Shown: positions 1-6,703 of the stretch, one piece after another | Layout: each line of letters begins with the position of its first letter | Position numbering within the stretch: position 1 is the first letter of the stretch | Assembly (NCBI GenBank): GCA_029260335.1 | Contig: JAJDDL010000373.1 | Span: forward strand, 1-10,425 | Direction: 5' to 3' | DNA from: Phycisphaerales bacterium | GTDB lineage: Bacteria; Planctomycetota; Phycisphaerae; Phycisphaerales; UBA1924 | DNA length: 10,425 bases | The notes under the pieces: generated by a model | What the model saw: only the letters and a program-made list of their open reading frames with translations | Told to the model about the DNA's origin: nothing | Database searches by the model: none | Program-made: the position numbers and the translations under genes

Positions 1-1355
1 AACAGATCCAGATACCCAAAGAAATCGTCCGCGTCGGTGTCCCCGTCCCCATCAAGATCCGCGCGGCCATCCCCGTTCGCAAACAGGTCCAAGTACGCGA
101 AGAAATCCTCGGCGTCCGCGTCGCCATCGCCATCGAGATCGGCGGCGCAGCCGCGGGTGTTGATGGCATAAGCGGACCCCGCGCGGTCGCCGAGATCATC
201 GTCGCCGATGGCGCCTATGGCGACCACGCCGTTGGCGATGGCGACCGATGTGCCGAGCAGGTCGAACACCTCACCGTCAGAGGCGAGGATCTTGTCGATC
301 GGCTCGCCGTCAGAAGCGTCGTAGAGATAGACCGCCCCGGCATTGAAACCGTTCTCTCGGTCCTGATCGGCTCCGATCGCGACGATGCCGTCGTCGATGG
401 AGATCGAGATCCCGAAGTGGGCGCGGTCATGCCCGTCGCTCGGCACGAGGCTGTCCCCAATCTGCTGACCCGTAGCCGCGTCGAAGAGGTACGCCGCCCC
501 CGAGTGATCGAAGAAGATGCTCTTGGCCCACGCACCGACCGCGACGACTCCGTCGCTCAAGTCGATCGCGGCACCGAGGAAGTCATTCCTGGCGCCGTTG
601 TCTGCCATCAGCTTGTGCAACTGCTCGCCGCTCGCGGCGTCGAAGACGTACGCGGCTCCCGCGTCGAGGTTGGCCTCGTCGTCTCCATGCGCGCCGACCG
701 CGACGAGTCCTCCATCAATGGCGATCGACTCGCCGAACAGATCGATCGGATCGCCATCGTCGGCAAGGAGCTTTTCGAGTTGGCCGAAGGTCGAGACATC
801 GAACAGGTACGCCGAGCCCGAGTCGGACCCCTTGTCATCATCGCGCCACGCGCCGATCGCGACAAGCCCGTCGGCCAAGGCCACGGAGTACCCGAACTCA
901 TCGCCCGCTTGACCATCGCTCGGCGTGAGTTTCTCGAGTTGCGTCCCGGTCGAGATATCGAACAAGTAGACCGCACCGGCATTGACGCCATTGTCATCGT
1001 CACCAATCGCTCCCACCGCCAAGACGCCGTCGGCGAGCGCCACGGAGAACCCGAACGCATCATTCGCTTGGCCATCGCTCGCCACGAGCTTGGTGAGTTC
1101 AGCGCCGGTCACGGCATCGAACAGGTAGACCGAGCCCGAGTTGTTGCCTTTGTCGTCGTCCTTTGGAGCGCCGACCGCGATGACGCCGCCGTCCAATGCT
1201 GTCGCCATCCCGAGTTCATCGCCGGCCTCGCCGTCTGATGCCAGGAGCTTGATCTCGGTATCCGCGACCGCAAAGCCAGCCATGCATATCCCAAGGGCCA
1301 GCCCCGCAGAATACGTGGCACTGGCGAGCGGCTTCTTCGTAGTTTCGCGATGCAT
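1..1355 (-). CDS. Secreted seven-bladed FG-GAP beta-propeller with C-terminal GC-type dockerin tail (3' end cut by window)
   Basis: I translated this frame directly; 451 residues are visible and no stop is reached before base 1, so only the last few residues are missing. Residues 1-31 form a Sec signal peptide (KK at 7-8, hydrophobic core 17-30, AVA before D32). Residues 41-400 hold seven repeats starting at 41, 94, 147, 200, 253, 307 and 360, spaced 53-54 residues. Each carries the FG-GAP pattern: FG/LG, then VAVGA, then an acidic DDDxG-like loop, then AGxxYLFD. Seven blades make a closed propeller, and the acidic loops probably bind calcium. Residues 403-451 are a dockerin-like pair of Asp-rich EF-hand loops, each followed by FFxYLD. 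The ATG at 1355 is preceded by GGGGGA as ribosome binding site. Ligand and function are unknown; FG-GAP propellers usually mediate surface contact or adhesion. The neighbouring gene on the same strand lies 312 bp upstream, so this is probably transcribed alone. Confidence 0.93.
   Translation of the reverse strand, partial: MHRETTKKPLASATYSAGLALGICMAGFAVADTEIKLLASDGEAGDELGMATALDGGVIAVGAPKDDDKGNNSGSVYLFDAVTGAELTKLVASDGQANDAFGFSVALADGVLAVGAIGDDDNGVNAGAVYLFDISTGTQLEKLTPSDGQAGDEFGYSVALADGLVAIGAWRDDDKGSDSGSAYLFDVSTFGQLEKLLADDGDPIDLFGESIAIDGGLVAVGAHGDDEANLDAGAAYVFDAASGEQLHKLMADNGARNDFLGAAIDLSDGVVAVGAWAKSIFFDHSGAAYLFDAATGQQIGDSLVPSDGHDRAHFGISISIDDGIVAIGADQDRENGFNAGAVYLYDASDGEPIDKILASDGEVFDLLGTSVAIANGVVAIGAIGDDDLGDRAGSAYAINTRGCAADLDGDGDADAEDFFAYLDLFANGDGRADLDGDGDTDADDFFGYLDL
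156..1235 (-). repeat. Seven tandem ~159-bp coding repeats (FG-GAP blades)
   Basis: Within the propeller gene, seven units of 53-54 codons follow one another without linkers. The first three are the most alike (SDGQAND/SDGQAGD starts, DDDKG or DDDNG loops). The fifth has lost the acidic loop (WAKSIFFDHSG instead of DDDxG) and is one codon longer. The last ends in YAINT before the Cys that opens the dockerin-like tail. Confidence 0.9.
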
Positions 1356-1450
1356 CTTTTTCCCCCAATTGATTCCTCAAGCCCATCCGGCCCGTTTTCA
1401 ACAGGCACGCAGAGAATTGCGGCCACCTGCGCACTCAGTTGAATGTGCAA

Positions 1451-1483
1451 GATCGGTGCCACATGCTGTGACCGATCGGTGCC
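1451..1483. promoter_or_regulatory. Tandem 10-bp direct repeat, candidate regulator site of the propeller gene
   Basis: GATCGGTGCC occurs at 1451-1460 and exactly again at 1474-1483, 23 bp start to start, about two helical turns. The copies lie roughly 100-130 bp upstream of the minus-strand ATG at 1355. Spacing and position suit a dimeric regulator bound on one DNA face; this is inference only. Confidence 0.3.
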
Positions 1484-1502
1484 GCTTCTAGAAGGGCATG
1501 AC

Positions 1503-1547
1503 TGCCAAACCGTGGCCATGCTTGGCCAAGTGTTGGCAAGTGGCACC
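1503..1547. promoter_or_regulatory. Cluster of TTGGC/GCCAA half-sites
   Basis: The stretch reads TGCCAA (1503-1508), TGGCCA, then TTGGCCAAGTG (1522-1532) directly followed by TTGGCAAGTG (1533-1542). It therefore holds two near-identical direct copies plus inverted half-sites. It adjoins the tandem GATCGGTGCC copies and may be part of the same upstream control region. It could also be chance in GC-rich DNA. Confidence 0.22.
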
Positions 1548-1592
1548 GCCCGAAAAGCTGCGCGGCAGCGCTTCCACGCAACAACCCAAACC

Positions 1593-1620
1593 GCCACTGA
1601 CCATCGGAATAGTCAGTGGC
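1593..1620 (-). terminator. Hairpin behind the 1668-2171 gene, probable terminator
   Basis: GCCACTGAC (1593-1601) and GTCAGTGGC (1612-1620) are perfect inverted repeats of 9 bp around a 10-base loop. The structure begins 47 bases after the stop codon of the minus-strand gene at 1668. Read on the minus strand it is followed by GGTTTGGGTTGTTG, which is T-rich but not a clean U-run. A terminator or 3'-end stabilising structure is the best reading. Confidence 0.45.
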
Positions 1621-1667
1621 ACGTCGTTGCTTACCCCACCGACTGCGTTGAGATTCTCTGCGCCTTG

Positions 1668-2171
1668 CTAACCCGGCAGCCCCTTGGTCGCGTCGGTTTT
1701 CCGCACGACCACGTCCGGCAGATCGGCGGGGGATCCGGAGGAGGGCACCCATGTCGCCGTACCGCTGCCGGTCCCGCTTCGTACGCGGATTTCCGGGTCG
1801 AGCGTGTGCTGGCCCGAGCTATCAGAGATCGTCACCGAGAACTCCAGATCGTCCTCGCCAATCGCGGGGTCCTGGCCGTCGTTGCGGATAAAGGTGTGCA
1901 CGCGCAGGTTGTTGTAAAGGAAGATGACGGCACCATCGGGGAAGGTCGCGGTGACCGGCTGCACGGCGGAGTTCGTCACGTCCAGCGTGTAGTCCTGTCC
2001 GCCCTGCGAAACGACGAGTTGGTCGAACTGGGATTTCCCGTTAAAGCCCACTCCGAGGTTCAGCTGGATCGCTCCGCCGGTGCCGAGTTCGACCGCCGGG
2101 CGTCCCTCGGGATGTTCGTACGTGAGAATGCCTTTGGAATCACAGTCGATAGTCATTTCCAGGGTCGCCAT
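1668..2171 (-). CDS. Small beta-rich protein of unknown function
   Basis: 167 residues from the chosen ATG at 2171. That start is favoured because AAGGAG lies 6-7 bases upstream; a longer in-frame form could begin at 2243 and would add 24 Gly/Cys/His-containing residues that look non-conserved. I do not recognise the family. The composition is that of an all-beta protein: short strands alternate with Gly/Asp/Asn turns (LNLGVGFNGKSQF, TFPDGAVIFLYNN) and there is an acidic stretch DPAIGEDDLEFSV. There is no signal peptide, membrane segment or dockerin-like tail, so it should be cytoplasmic. The end is Ser/Gly/Pro-rich (SSGSPADLP) and closes with KTDATKGLPG. It shares orientation with the kinase but lies 260 bp beyond it, with a possible control element between them, so it is probably its own unit. 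Confidence 0.72.
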   Translation of the reverse strand: MATLEMTIDCDSKGILTYEHPEGRPAVELGTGGAIQLNLGVGFNGKSQFDQLVVSQGGQDYTLDVTNSAVQPVTATFPDGAVIFLYNNLRVHTFIRNDGQDPAIGEDDLEFSVTISDSSGQHTLDPEIRVRSGTGSGTATWVPSSGSPADLPDVVVRKTDATKGLPG

Positions 2172-2324
2172 GATGCTCTCCTTGGTGGCCACATGACCGG
2201 CAGAATGCTCACCACAAGCACAGCCACCGGCATTGGCCAGCATATCTGCGCGGGCTCGCCGCGCGGGTGTTGGTGGAACCTGAGCACGAAACTTGACTAC
2301 GTGCTAATTCGGCCGCGAACCCTT

Positions 2325-2341
2325 ACACAAAAGTGAGTCGC
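2325..2341 (-). promoter_or_regulatory. Copy 1 of a shared 17-bp element upstream of the 1668-2171 gene
   Basis: On the plus strand ACACAAAAGTGAGTCGC differs at one base from the copy at 5261-5277. Both copies have the same orientation and both lie upstream of a minus-strand gene, this one 154 bp before the ATG at 2171. The inverted symmetry is imperfect here (4 of 6 arm pairs). Confidence 0.25.
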
Positions 2342-2431
2342 GCCGTGCAACTCCTTTGCGGCGTTGGACTTGTGCCCGACCCAAAGACGGTGGCTGCGCG
2401 GAATCACTCGGCACGTCCTCTCGTCTTTTCG

Positions 2432-4927
2432 TCACTCATCGACCACCAGTTCGGCAAGTCGGCGCCACCTCCATCGCTCATCCAGTTCCAAGAGCGATGT
2501 GACCAGCGGGCGGGCCTCCTCGACACGCCCAAGCCCAATCAGGAGTTCTGCTTCGAGAGCACGCAAGCCGGGCGGCCGCGAGTCGGCTTGGCTCCGAACG
2601 ATCGCCATCCCTTGCCGATACGACTCGAGCGATTTCTCAGCTTGGCCTGCTCGCTCATGCGAGCGGCCCATCAAGACATGGAAAGTTGCGATCTCCGTGA
2701 GCGCGATCTCGCTGTGAGATTCACCCAACTTGTCCACATGGGGCAACAGTTCATTTCCGACAGCAATGGCTTGCTGGGTCGCTCCTTGTGACAAGGACAG
2801 TTGCATCTGTTCGATGCCTGTCGCGAGGAGGTTGGTTCGAATCTCCGCGTTGTCGGGCGAGGCACTGACCAAACTCTGCAGGGTTCGCCGACTCGCCCGG
2901 AGTTCGGCGTTGGCGCGCTCGAGTTCCCCTCTTTTCCATGCCTCAGCCCCGACGTGCCTTTGAGCGACCGCCAGTTCGCGCTGATACGACGCGTTGCCCG
3001 GTTCCAACTCGTACAACTCCGAGGCGAGCTTTTGCATGTGCACCGAAGCCGCCCATGCGCGTTCGTCGGGTGCCGCGTAGCCCTCGGCGGCTTCGCGCAG
3101 CAGACGAGCCCGCTGGCTGAGCGTGTAGGAGAGCACCCGCTTGGAGTCGGCGTGATCGGGGCGCAGCGCGAGAACCTCCTTGCGCAACGCCTCGATCTCT
3201 TCAGAGGTCTTTAGGGCCTCGCGAAGCTCGCCTGAAACATCCTGGGCGATCATCAGCCATGCGAGCCCGCTTGCCAGGTCCTCCTTGCGATCCGGATCGT
3301 CGGGCTCCAACTCGACGACACGGCGTTTGATCTCATACGACGCCTCGAAGTGCCCGCGCGCCCTTTCTTGCTCGCCTAGTTGGCTGTAGACTGCTCCGAG
3401 GTTGGTGTGGCCGTAGGCCTCCTCCATGAGCCACTCGGTGTTGCGGTTGTCTAGTTGAACTAGTTGCCTGCCGAGCGCCAGATACTCCTCGAACTCGGCG
3501 AGCGCGTTGTCGAGATTCCCGCGATCAAACTCGATGAAACCCAACCAGAAGTGTCCCGCGCCGAGGGCTTTGATTGCCTCGCCGTTGTCGGGCGTGTCTT
3601 GGAGCAGGGCCTCCAACAACCGGATCTGATCGAGCAAGGAACGCTCGGCGATATCCATCTGGCCCAGCTCGAAGTAAACCTCGCCTACGAGCAAGAACCC
3701 TCGGGCGTAGCGCAGAAGCTCGGCATGGCTCAGGCCCTCGATGCCTCTGCGTTGGTAGTACGCGAGCACGCGATTGGCGGCGTCTTCGAGTATCTCCATG
3801 GCACCAAGGCCGACGAGCTTCTCGCGCAAGTCACTCAAGACAAACTCGATCTGATCCTCGGCGTCGTCGCGAGCGTTCACGGCGACCTCTCGCTCGTGGT
3901 CCAGATCGATCGTGTACTTAGCGACTCCCACGCCCGCGCCGATGACAACTACTGTCGCAGCCGCCCCCACGGCGTATCGGATCGGCCTGCTGCGGAGCCT
4001 TCGTAATCGATGGACTGTCTCGCGCGCAGAGGGCCGCTTGCTCGGCGTGGGGTCGGTGAGTTGGGTAATCAGCCGTCGCAATCCCCGGTCGGAGAGCTTT
4101 GCCGGCCGGCGGTAACCTTGGCGGGCATGGTCGAGCACTTGCAGCAACGACTGGGTTGGATCGCGTGCGGGCTCGCCGGTCATGACCTCCTGGAGCATGA
4201 GGCCGAAGCAGTACATGTCGCTCGCGCTGGTGGCGGCCGCTCCCGAGGCCTGCTCGGGACTCATATAGAGCGGCGTGCCGATGACGCCGATCTCTTCGGT
4301 TTCGAAAACATCCTTGCTCTTTGCCGTTGCGCCAGAAGCACCCAACGCACCGGTAGTGCTTCCAGCCCCGGCGGCGTCCGCTTGGGTTTCTACGGGGCGG
4401 GCGATACCGAAGTCGAGCACCATCGCCGCGCCCGAATCGGTCACCATGACGTTCTCGGGTTTGAGATCGCGATGGACGATTCCCGCGGCGTGGGCTGCGA
4501 TCAGGGCGTCGGCGATCTCCTCACCTACGCGGAGTTTTTCGCGTTTGGCGAGCAGCGACGCGGCCTTGGAGAGCGGTCGCCCGCTTAAGAGTTCGAGCAC
4601 GATGTAGTCGCCCGATTCGGCCTCGAGGTAGTCATAGATCCGGCAGATATGCGGATGCTCCAGGCTCGACAGCACGCGAGCTTCGCGCAAGAACCGCTCG
4701 CGGGCCCCCTCGGTCATTCGTCGATCGGCGCGAACGGATTTCAGCGCGACCTGGCGACCCAATCGCTCGTCCTCGGCAACATAGACCTCGCCCATGCCGC
4801 CCTTGCCGAGGAGGTTGACGATGCGGAACTGGCCTATGTGATCGCCTGCGCTGAGCGATTCTCCGGACTGGAGGCCTCCGCCGACGATGGTCGCATCGGG
4901 ATCGCTTGCACTACTCTGCTCGGTCAT
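2432..4927 (-). CDS. Transmembrane PknB-type Ser/Thr protein kinase with TPR-like C-terminal region
   Basis: 831 residues. The cytoplasmic kinase domain spans about 33-305: Gly loop GKGGMGEV (41-48), ATP-binding K63, probable helix-C E82, catalytic HRDLKPEN (152-159, base D154), DFG (172-174), and GTPLYMSPEQ (217-226). All residues needed for phosphotransfer are present, so it should be active. The activation segment is long, 54 residues from DFG to SPE, because of an Ala/Gly/Ser/Thr-rich insert at about 183-206. One transmembrane helix follows at about 318-337, then a short coiled-coil-like stretch, then a large helical region (about 400-820) with TPR-type A/L/Y/G spacing (e.g. GHTNLGAVYSQLGEQERA at 506-523), presumably outside the membrane as the input or scaffold part. 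The ATG at 4927 has no clear Shine-Dalgarno, but the next frame features fit. Targets are unknown. Many planctomycete kinases of this design sit beside an ECF sigma factor gene; none is visible here. Confidence 0.95.
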   Translation of the reverse strand: MTEQSSASDPDATIVGGGLQSGESLSAGDHIGQFRIVNLLGKGGMGEVYVAEDERLGRQVALKSVRADRRMTEGARERFLREARVLSSLEHPHICRIYDYLEAESGDYIVLELLSGRPLSKAASLLAKREKLRVGEEIADALIAAHAAGIVHRDLKPENVMVTDSGAAMVLDFGIARPVETQADAAGAGSTTGALGASGATAKSKDVFETEEIGVIGTPLYMSPEQASGAAATSASDMYCFGLMLQEVMTGEPARDPTQSLLQVLDHARQGYRRPAKLSDRGLRRLITQLTDPTPSKRPSARETVHRLRRLRSRPIRYAVGAAATVVVIGAGVGVAKYTIDLDHEREVAVNARDDAEDQIEFVLSDLREKLVGLGAMEILEDAANRVLAYYQRRGIEGLSHAELLRYARGFLLVGEVYFELGQMDIAERSLLDQIRLLEALLQDTPDNGEAIKALGAGHFWLGFIEFDRGNLDNALAEFEEYLALGRQLVQLDNRNTEWLMEEAYGHTNLGAVYSQLGEQERARGHFEASYEIKRRVVELEPDDPDRKEDLASGLAWLMIAQDVSGELREALKTSEEIEALRKEVLALRPDHADSKRVLSYTLSQRARLLREAAEGYAAPDERAWAASVHMQKLASELYELEPGNASYQRELAVAQRHVGAEAWKRGELERANAELRASRRTLQSLVSASPDNAEIRTNLLATGIEQMQLSLSQGATQQAIAVGNELLPHVDKLGESHSEIALTEIATFHVLMGRSHERAGQAEKSLESYRQGMAIVRSQADSRPPGLRALEAELLIGLGRVEEARPLVTSLLELDERWRWRRLAELVVDE

Positions 4928-5259
4928 GGCGGCAGTGTATCGGGAGGATTACCTCGCTGGACGCATTGAGATCGAGCCTGCCAAGATGTGCGGCGTGTGC
5001 GGTCGCGAGCCAGTGAGTTGCGCAGGCGATGCCGGCTCGCCGCTACATGCAAACCTCGCCTCGCGACCATCGGGAAGCTCTGCGATGATGGGCTCTTCAT
5101 TCTCGCCGACGAGCTCATTTCCAACTAGATTGTATGTTCGCCGGGCTTCGATTCCTTTTCCCGAAAAGGCGTGACGGGCGTTGTGAGAAGCTCGCGGCTC
5201 TAGCTCACGGCAAGGGCTGATCGTAGCGGGTGGAGGGGTGGTGCATTCGGCTTGTAGTT

Positions 5260-5277
5260 GACACAAAAGTGTGTCGC
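5260..5277 (-). promoter_or_regulatory. Copy 2 of the shared element, palindrome upstream of the kinase gene
   Basis: GACACA (5260-5265) and TGTGTC (5270-5275) are perfect inverted arms around AAAG, typical of a small dimeric operator. The 17 bases 5261-5277 match 2325-2341 with one difference. It lies 334 bp upstream of the kinase ATG and about 250 bp upstream of the zinc-ribbon start. TTGACA at 5258-5263 resembles a plus-strand -35 box, but no matching -10 follows. Confidence 0.3.
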
Positions 5278-5403
5278 AAGGATGCGTTTGGAGTTGCAAG
5301 GCCCGTGCCTTCTGCTGATTGGCGAATTCCCTGAGATCACATGATGGCATCGACCAGCTTGGACGATCGAAGAAATGCCCAATGAGTGTCAGCGGTTTGT
5401 GAG

Positions 5404-5421
5404 CGAGCGCTCCTGCGCTCG
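5404..5421. other. GC-rich hairpin with TCCT tetraloop
   Basis: CGAGCGC (5404-5410) and GCGCTCG (5415-5421) form a perfect 7-bp stem closed by TCCT. No U-run follows on either strand, so a simple intrinsic terminator is unlikely. It may fold in the leader of the zinc-ribbon transcript, about 105 bases before its likely ATG. Confidence 0.35.
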
Positions 5422-5525
5422 AAGAGCAACACCACTTCACGGTGTCCTCATCTCCTCGTGTTGTCCATGGATTCTCAACACACATGCACGCACACTTACC
5501 TAAGACATTATCCTCGCAGCCACGC

Positions 5526-5795
5526 ATGCCCCACCCCTTCCAGCCAACGTGCAGGTCATGCCAGGGCGCCAACCTCTCGGCCAACTGGGGCATGCTCGGC
5601 TACTACTGGCGGTGTCTGGATTGCGACGTCAATACGCTCATGCCCACCGTTTGCTCGGCGTGCGGCGTGAAGGGGATGAAGGGGCAGACTGTGCGGATTC
5701 GGAAGGAGCAGTCTGATTACCTTCGTGCTTGTCAGGCGTGCGGTGTCGAAGAAAGGATCTGGACCGAGCCGCCAACGGATCCATCCAAGGGCTGA
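5526..5795 (+). CDS. Small protein with two zinc ribbons, resembling the tail of NERD-type nucleases
   Basis: 89 residues from the ATG at 5526; a GTG at 5442 in the same frame would give 117, but the extra residues look non-coding. No start has a clear Shine-Dalgarno. Four CxxC pairs are visible (residues 9/12, 30/33, 43/46 and 69/72 from the ATG), which makes two four-Cys zinc ribbons. Between them lie GYYWRC, a CDVNT stretch, VRIRK and, at the end, RACQACGVEERIWTE. From memory this arrangement resembles the C-terminal zinc-ribbon part of nuclease-related (NERD) or restriction-type proteins, but no nuclease domain precedes it here. It may be a stand-alone DNA/RNA-binding protein or the surviving 3' end of a broken nuclease gene. 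It points away from the kinase and reads toward the dockerin-tailed gene 173 bp downstream. Confidence 0.6.
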   Translation: MPHPFQPTCRSCQGANLSANWGMLGYYWRCLDCDVNTLMPTVCSACGVKGMKGQTVRIRKEQSDYLRACQACGVEERIWTEPPTDPSKG

Positions 5796-5968
5796 CAAAC
5801 CCGGGGTGACAATCCGATGCGGGGCTCGCGACGATCGCTTTGCTAGCCGCAGACTTTGAAGTGAGATGATGAGCGGGGCTTGCCTCCTCGCCTCTGTTTT
5901 CCCCTTGGAGATTCCGGGGCTCTGGGCTATTCTCTGGTTCACTCGCGCCCCATCTGAAAGGGAGAACC

Positions 5969-6697
5969 ATGCGTCTTCTATCTGGAATCGCCCTCGCCGC
6001 GCTCGGAACAATCTTGACTCCTGCCGCTGCGGATGATCTTCTGCCAGCGGTGCGAGCGTCGATCCACGATGAGCCTAGAGACGATGTGGGCGACTCGTTC
6101 AACAACAGCCCATTCGAGGGCCTGCTGCGCGTGCAATCGCATCGGGCCGATCGCGCGATCGCCGAGTATGACCTCTCGGCGTTCGCCGGCGGCAACGTTA
6201 ACAGCGCCACGATCCACGGCACGATCTTCAACAACAACGCCGGTGGCGATTTTCCACGCGTGTTCGAGTTCGTCATCTACGCGGGCAATGGCCAGGCCGA
6301 TCTGAGCGATTACCAGATCGACGGCACCGTCGTTGGGGAAGCCTCGTGGGGGGCACCCAGCCCACCGTTGGAGTTCAGCTTTGACATCGCAGACGCCGTC
6401 CAGGAAGTTCTCGATTCGGGCGCGACCTTTGTCGGATTTCGCGTGCAGGGGATCTCTGACAATCTCTTCCCCTCGATCCTCGACGAGGCGACGACGCTCT
6501 CGATCGAGGCAGATGCGGGGTGCCCGGCCGACATCGATGGCGACGGCGACGCGGACGCGGACGATTTCTTTGCGTTCCTGGATCTGTTTGTGACCTGCGA
6601 TCCGAACGGTAATTGCGAAGCGGACCGGGACGGGGACAACGACGCGGACGCGGACGACTTCTTCGCGTTCCTCGATGTGTTTGTCAACGGGTGCTGA
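5969..6697 (+). CDS. Secreted protein with GC-type dockerin tail, DNRLRE/CBM-like N-terminal domain
   Basis: 242 residues. AAGGGAG sits 5-6 bases before the ATG. Residues 1-21 are a signal peptide (R2, hydrophobic core, PAAA before D22). Residues 22-180 form a beta-rich domain: an N-terminal DDVGDSFNN stretch, then ADRAIAEYDLSAF, then NSATIHGTI, then VVGEASWG. This order (marker of a folded surface domain, a 'uniform' Phe/Tyr-Asp-Leu-Ser strand, paired strands) resembles DNRLRE/CBM96-type domains, but I hold that loosely. Residues 185-242 are the dockerin-like tail: C185, loop D188-D199 with Asp at 1, 3, 5, 7, 9 and 12, FFAFLDLF; a second loop and FFAFLDVF; ending VNGC. The linker between loops carries an extra Cys pair (C210, C216). 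The stop lies 6 bp from the stop of the convergent FAD enzyme gene. Confidence 0.9.
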   Translation: MRLLSGIALAALGTILTPAAADDLLPAVRASIHDEPRDDVGDSFNNSPFEGLLRVQSHRADRAIAEYDLSAFAGGNVNSATIHGTIFNNNAGGDFPRVFEFVIYAGNGQADLSDYQIDGTVVGEASWGAPSPPLEFSFDIADAVQEVLDSGATFVGFRVQGISDNLFPSILDEATTLSIEADAGCPADIDGDGDADADDFFAFLDLFVTCDPNGNCEADRDGDNDADADDFFAFLDVFVNGC

Positions 6698-6703
6698 CGG
6701 CTG

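Larger units (their letters stand above)
1356..1667. other. Non-coding interval upstream of the propeller gene
   Basis: This 312-bp interval separates two minus-strand genes. I find no credible gene in it on either strand. It contains a 9-bp perfect-stem hairpin near the upstream gene's end, two copies of a 10-bp direct repeat, and a cluster of TTGGC/TGCCAA half-sites. The last two probably belong to the control region of the propeller gene. I cannot pick a convincing -35/-10 pair. Confidence 0.6.
4928..5525. other. Interval between the divergent kinase and zinc-ribbon genes, no convincing gene
   Basis: About 600 bp between a minus-strand and a plus-strand gene, so it should hold both promoters. 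I find a palindromic element at 5260-5275, a GC-rich hairpin at 5404-5421, and a protein-like minus-strand frame ending at 4949 that lacks a good start. The plus-strand frame of the zinc-ribbon gene is open back to 5403 and has a GTG at 5442, but its extra residues look non-coding. Confidence 0.5.

Noticed and set aside
417..1238. Long plus-strand reading frame (273 codons) opposite the propeller gene
   Set aside because: It is a shadow: the repeated Asp-rich codons on the other strand read as Arg/Val/Ala-rich repeats here. The minus strand has a signal peptide, seven regular blades and the dockerin-like tail.
2383..2428. AAAGACG / CGTCTTT inverted repeat just behind the kinase stop
   Set aside because: The arms are 7 bp with a loop of more than 30 bases and no U-run, too weak to call a terminator.
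5258..5286. TTGACA-type plus-strand promoter
   Set aside because: The -35-like hexamer is part of the palindromic element, and no acceptable -10 box lies 16-18 bases downstream.
4949..5593. Minus-strand 214-codon frame as a whole gene
   Set aside because: Its first part runs antisense through the zinc-ribbon coding region and is Cys/His/Pro-rich without pattern. Only the end of the frame looks protein-like, and I list that part separately as a finding.
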